A stretch of DNA of 64,000 nucleotides, taken from Rummeliibacillus pycnus_A (lineage in GTDB: Bacteria; Bacillota; Bacilli; Bacillales_A; Planococcaceae). The notes beneath the pieces are model-generated. The model ran no database searches. It had not been told where the DNA came from and saw only the letters and a list, made by a program, of their open reading frames with translations. Position 1 is the first letter of the stretch. Every line of letters begins with the position of its first letter. The translations under genes and the position numbers were made by a program. Location: assembly GCF_044359855.1 (NCBI RefSeq), contig NZ_CP132291.1, positions 1,550,001-1,614,000 on the forward strand, written 5' to 3'. Of this stretch, positions 63,582-64,000 are shown piece by piece.

Positions 63582-64000
63582 ATGAAAAAAATGAATTATC
63601 AAAATGTGAAGGGTACACAGGATTATTTGCCCAATGTTGAAATGATTAGAAGTAAAATCCGTAGAACGCTGGAAGATACCTTTATCCAATATGGATGCAA
63701 ACCACTAGAAACGCCTATTCTGAATTACTCATCGTTATTGTCTTCCAAATATGGTGGTGGAGCAGAAATTCTAAAAGAAATGTATACATTAACTGACCAG
63801 GGACAGAGGGAATTAGCACTGCGATATGATTTAACTATTCCTTTTGCAAAAGTAATAGCCATGAATCCAACTTTACGAATGCCATTTAAACGCTATGAAA
63901 TTGGAAAAGTATTCCGAGATGGACCTATTAAAGCTGGAAGATTTCGTGAATTTACGCAATGTGATGTAGATATTGTTGGTGTCAGTACTCAGGCGGCAGA
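63582..64000 (+). CDS. hisS: Histidyl-tRNA synthetase, C-terminus outside window
   Basis: The first 139 residues of a class II synthetase running off the right edge. NVKGTQDYLP opens it, motif 2 is KRYEIGKVFRDGPIKAGRFREFTQCDVDIVG, and the ALRYDLTIPF segment is intact. The motif residues argue for a working synthetase rather than the HisZ regulatory subunit. It resembles the second HisRS type found in Bacillus cereus relatives (recollection, not tested). GGAGGG before the ATG. Controlled by the histidine leader. Confidence 0.9.
   Translation, partial: MKKMNYQNVKGTQDYLPNVEMIRSKIRRTLEDTFIQYGCKPLETPILNYSSLLSSKYGGGAEILKEMYTLTDQGQRELALRYDLTIPFAKVIAMNPTLRMPFKRYEIGKVFRDGPIKAGRFREFTQCDVDIVGVSTQAA

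Noticed and set aside
63582..64000. HisZ regulatory subunit instead of HisS
   Set aside because: Motif 2 with GRFREF and the QCDVDIVG segment favour an active synthetase. The missing C-terminus prevents full proof.
1..64000. tRNA or rRNA genes, prophage, insertion sequence with transposase, replication origin
   Set aside because: None was recognised on either strand. The only mobile-type sequences are short non-coding repeats.

Overview
The window is a low-G+C Firmicute chromosome segment. Gene content and order (trmB, the pepV and dat genes, ytzE, ytzG, ytgP/murJ, ytfP, leuS, ytqA-ytqB, ytpA, ytoA, metK and pckA divergent, ytmA, ytkD) follow the ytXX region of Bacillus subtilis. The D-amino-acid transaminase resembles the Bacillus sphaericus enzyme, so a Lysinibacillus/Solibacillus-type member of the Planococcaceae is the best guess. 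Placement below family level is inference. There are no rRNA or tRNA genes, prophage genes, intact transposase genes or CRISPR arrays.

Layout. 1-17.8 kb: housekeeping genes (nucleotide clean-up NTPase, M42 peptidase, ytnP lactonase, trmB, lipid kinase, dat, pepV, ytzE, ytzG, murJ, ytfP, a GrpB-family gene). A large secreted beta-helix protein and a decayed paralogue sit between pepV and dat. 18-27 kb: a membrane diguanylate cyclase, then a minus-strand envelope locus: response regulator, histidine kinase, polysaccharide deacetylase, DedA, glycosyltransferase, DedA. 27.7-35.6 kb: oleate hydratase, then a redox locus (secreted acidic/His-rich stalk-domain protein, small membrane-anchored protein, ApbE flavin transferase, ferric-reductase-like membrane protein) with a second two-component system, and a BI-1 family protein. 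35.8-37.7 kb: two convergent secreted proteins. 37.9-53.3 kb: leuS with a T-box, scoAB, an MFS gene, the tRNA-modification pair ytqA-ytqB, a type III polyketide synthase/methyltransferase pair, an AGCS symporter, ytpA, ytoA, a second MFS gene and a YiaA/B-like protein. 53.6-64 kb: metK with a SAM riboswitch, pckA, ytmA, ytkD, small genes, argS with a T-box, a NUDIX gene and the start of hisS.

Regulation is the richest part of the window. Amino-acid-sensing RNA leaders precede leuS (T-box, CUC specifier), argS (T-box, CGC specifier) and metK (SAM-I riboswitch). hisS is preceded by a promoter, a ribosome-binding site, a 17-codon peptide ending Tyr-His-His-His-Tyr, a competing stem and a terminator. 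This is the layout of a ribosome-mediated histidine attenuator and is the most interesting signal here.

Three families of short, non-coding, partly palindromic interspersed repeats fill many intergenic gaps (called R1, R2 and R3 below). R2 is MITE-like, about 365-370 bp with inverted ends. Other oddities are a YtpA homologue with glycine at the nucleophile position, a YiaA/B gene whose only good start is CTG, and an orphan coding remnant beside an R2 element.
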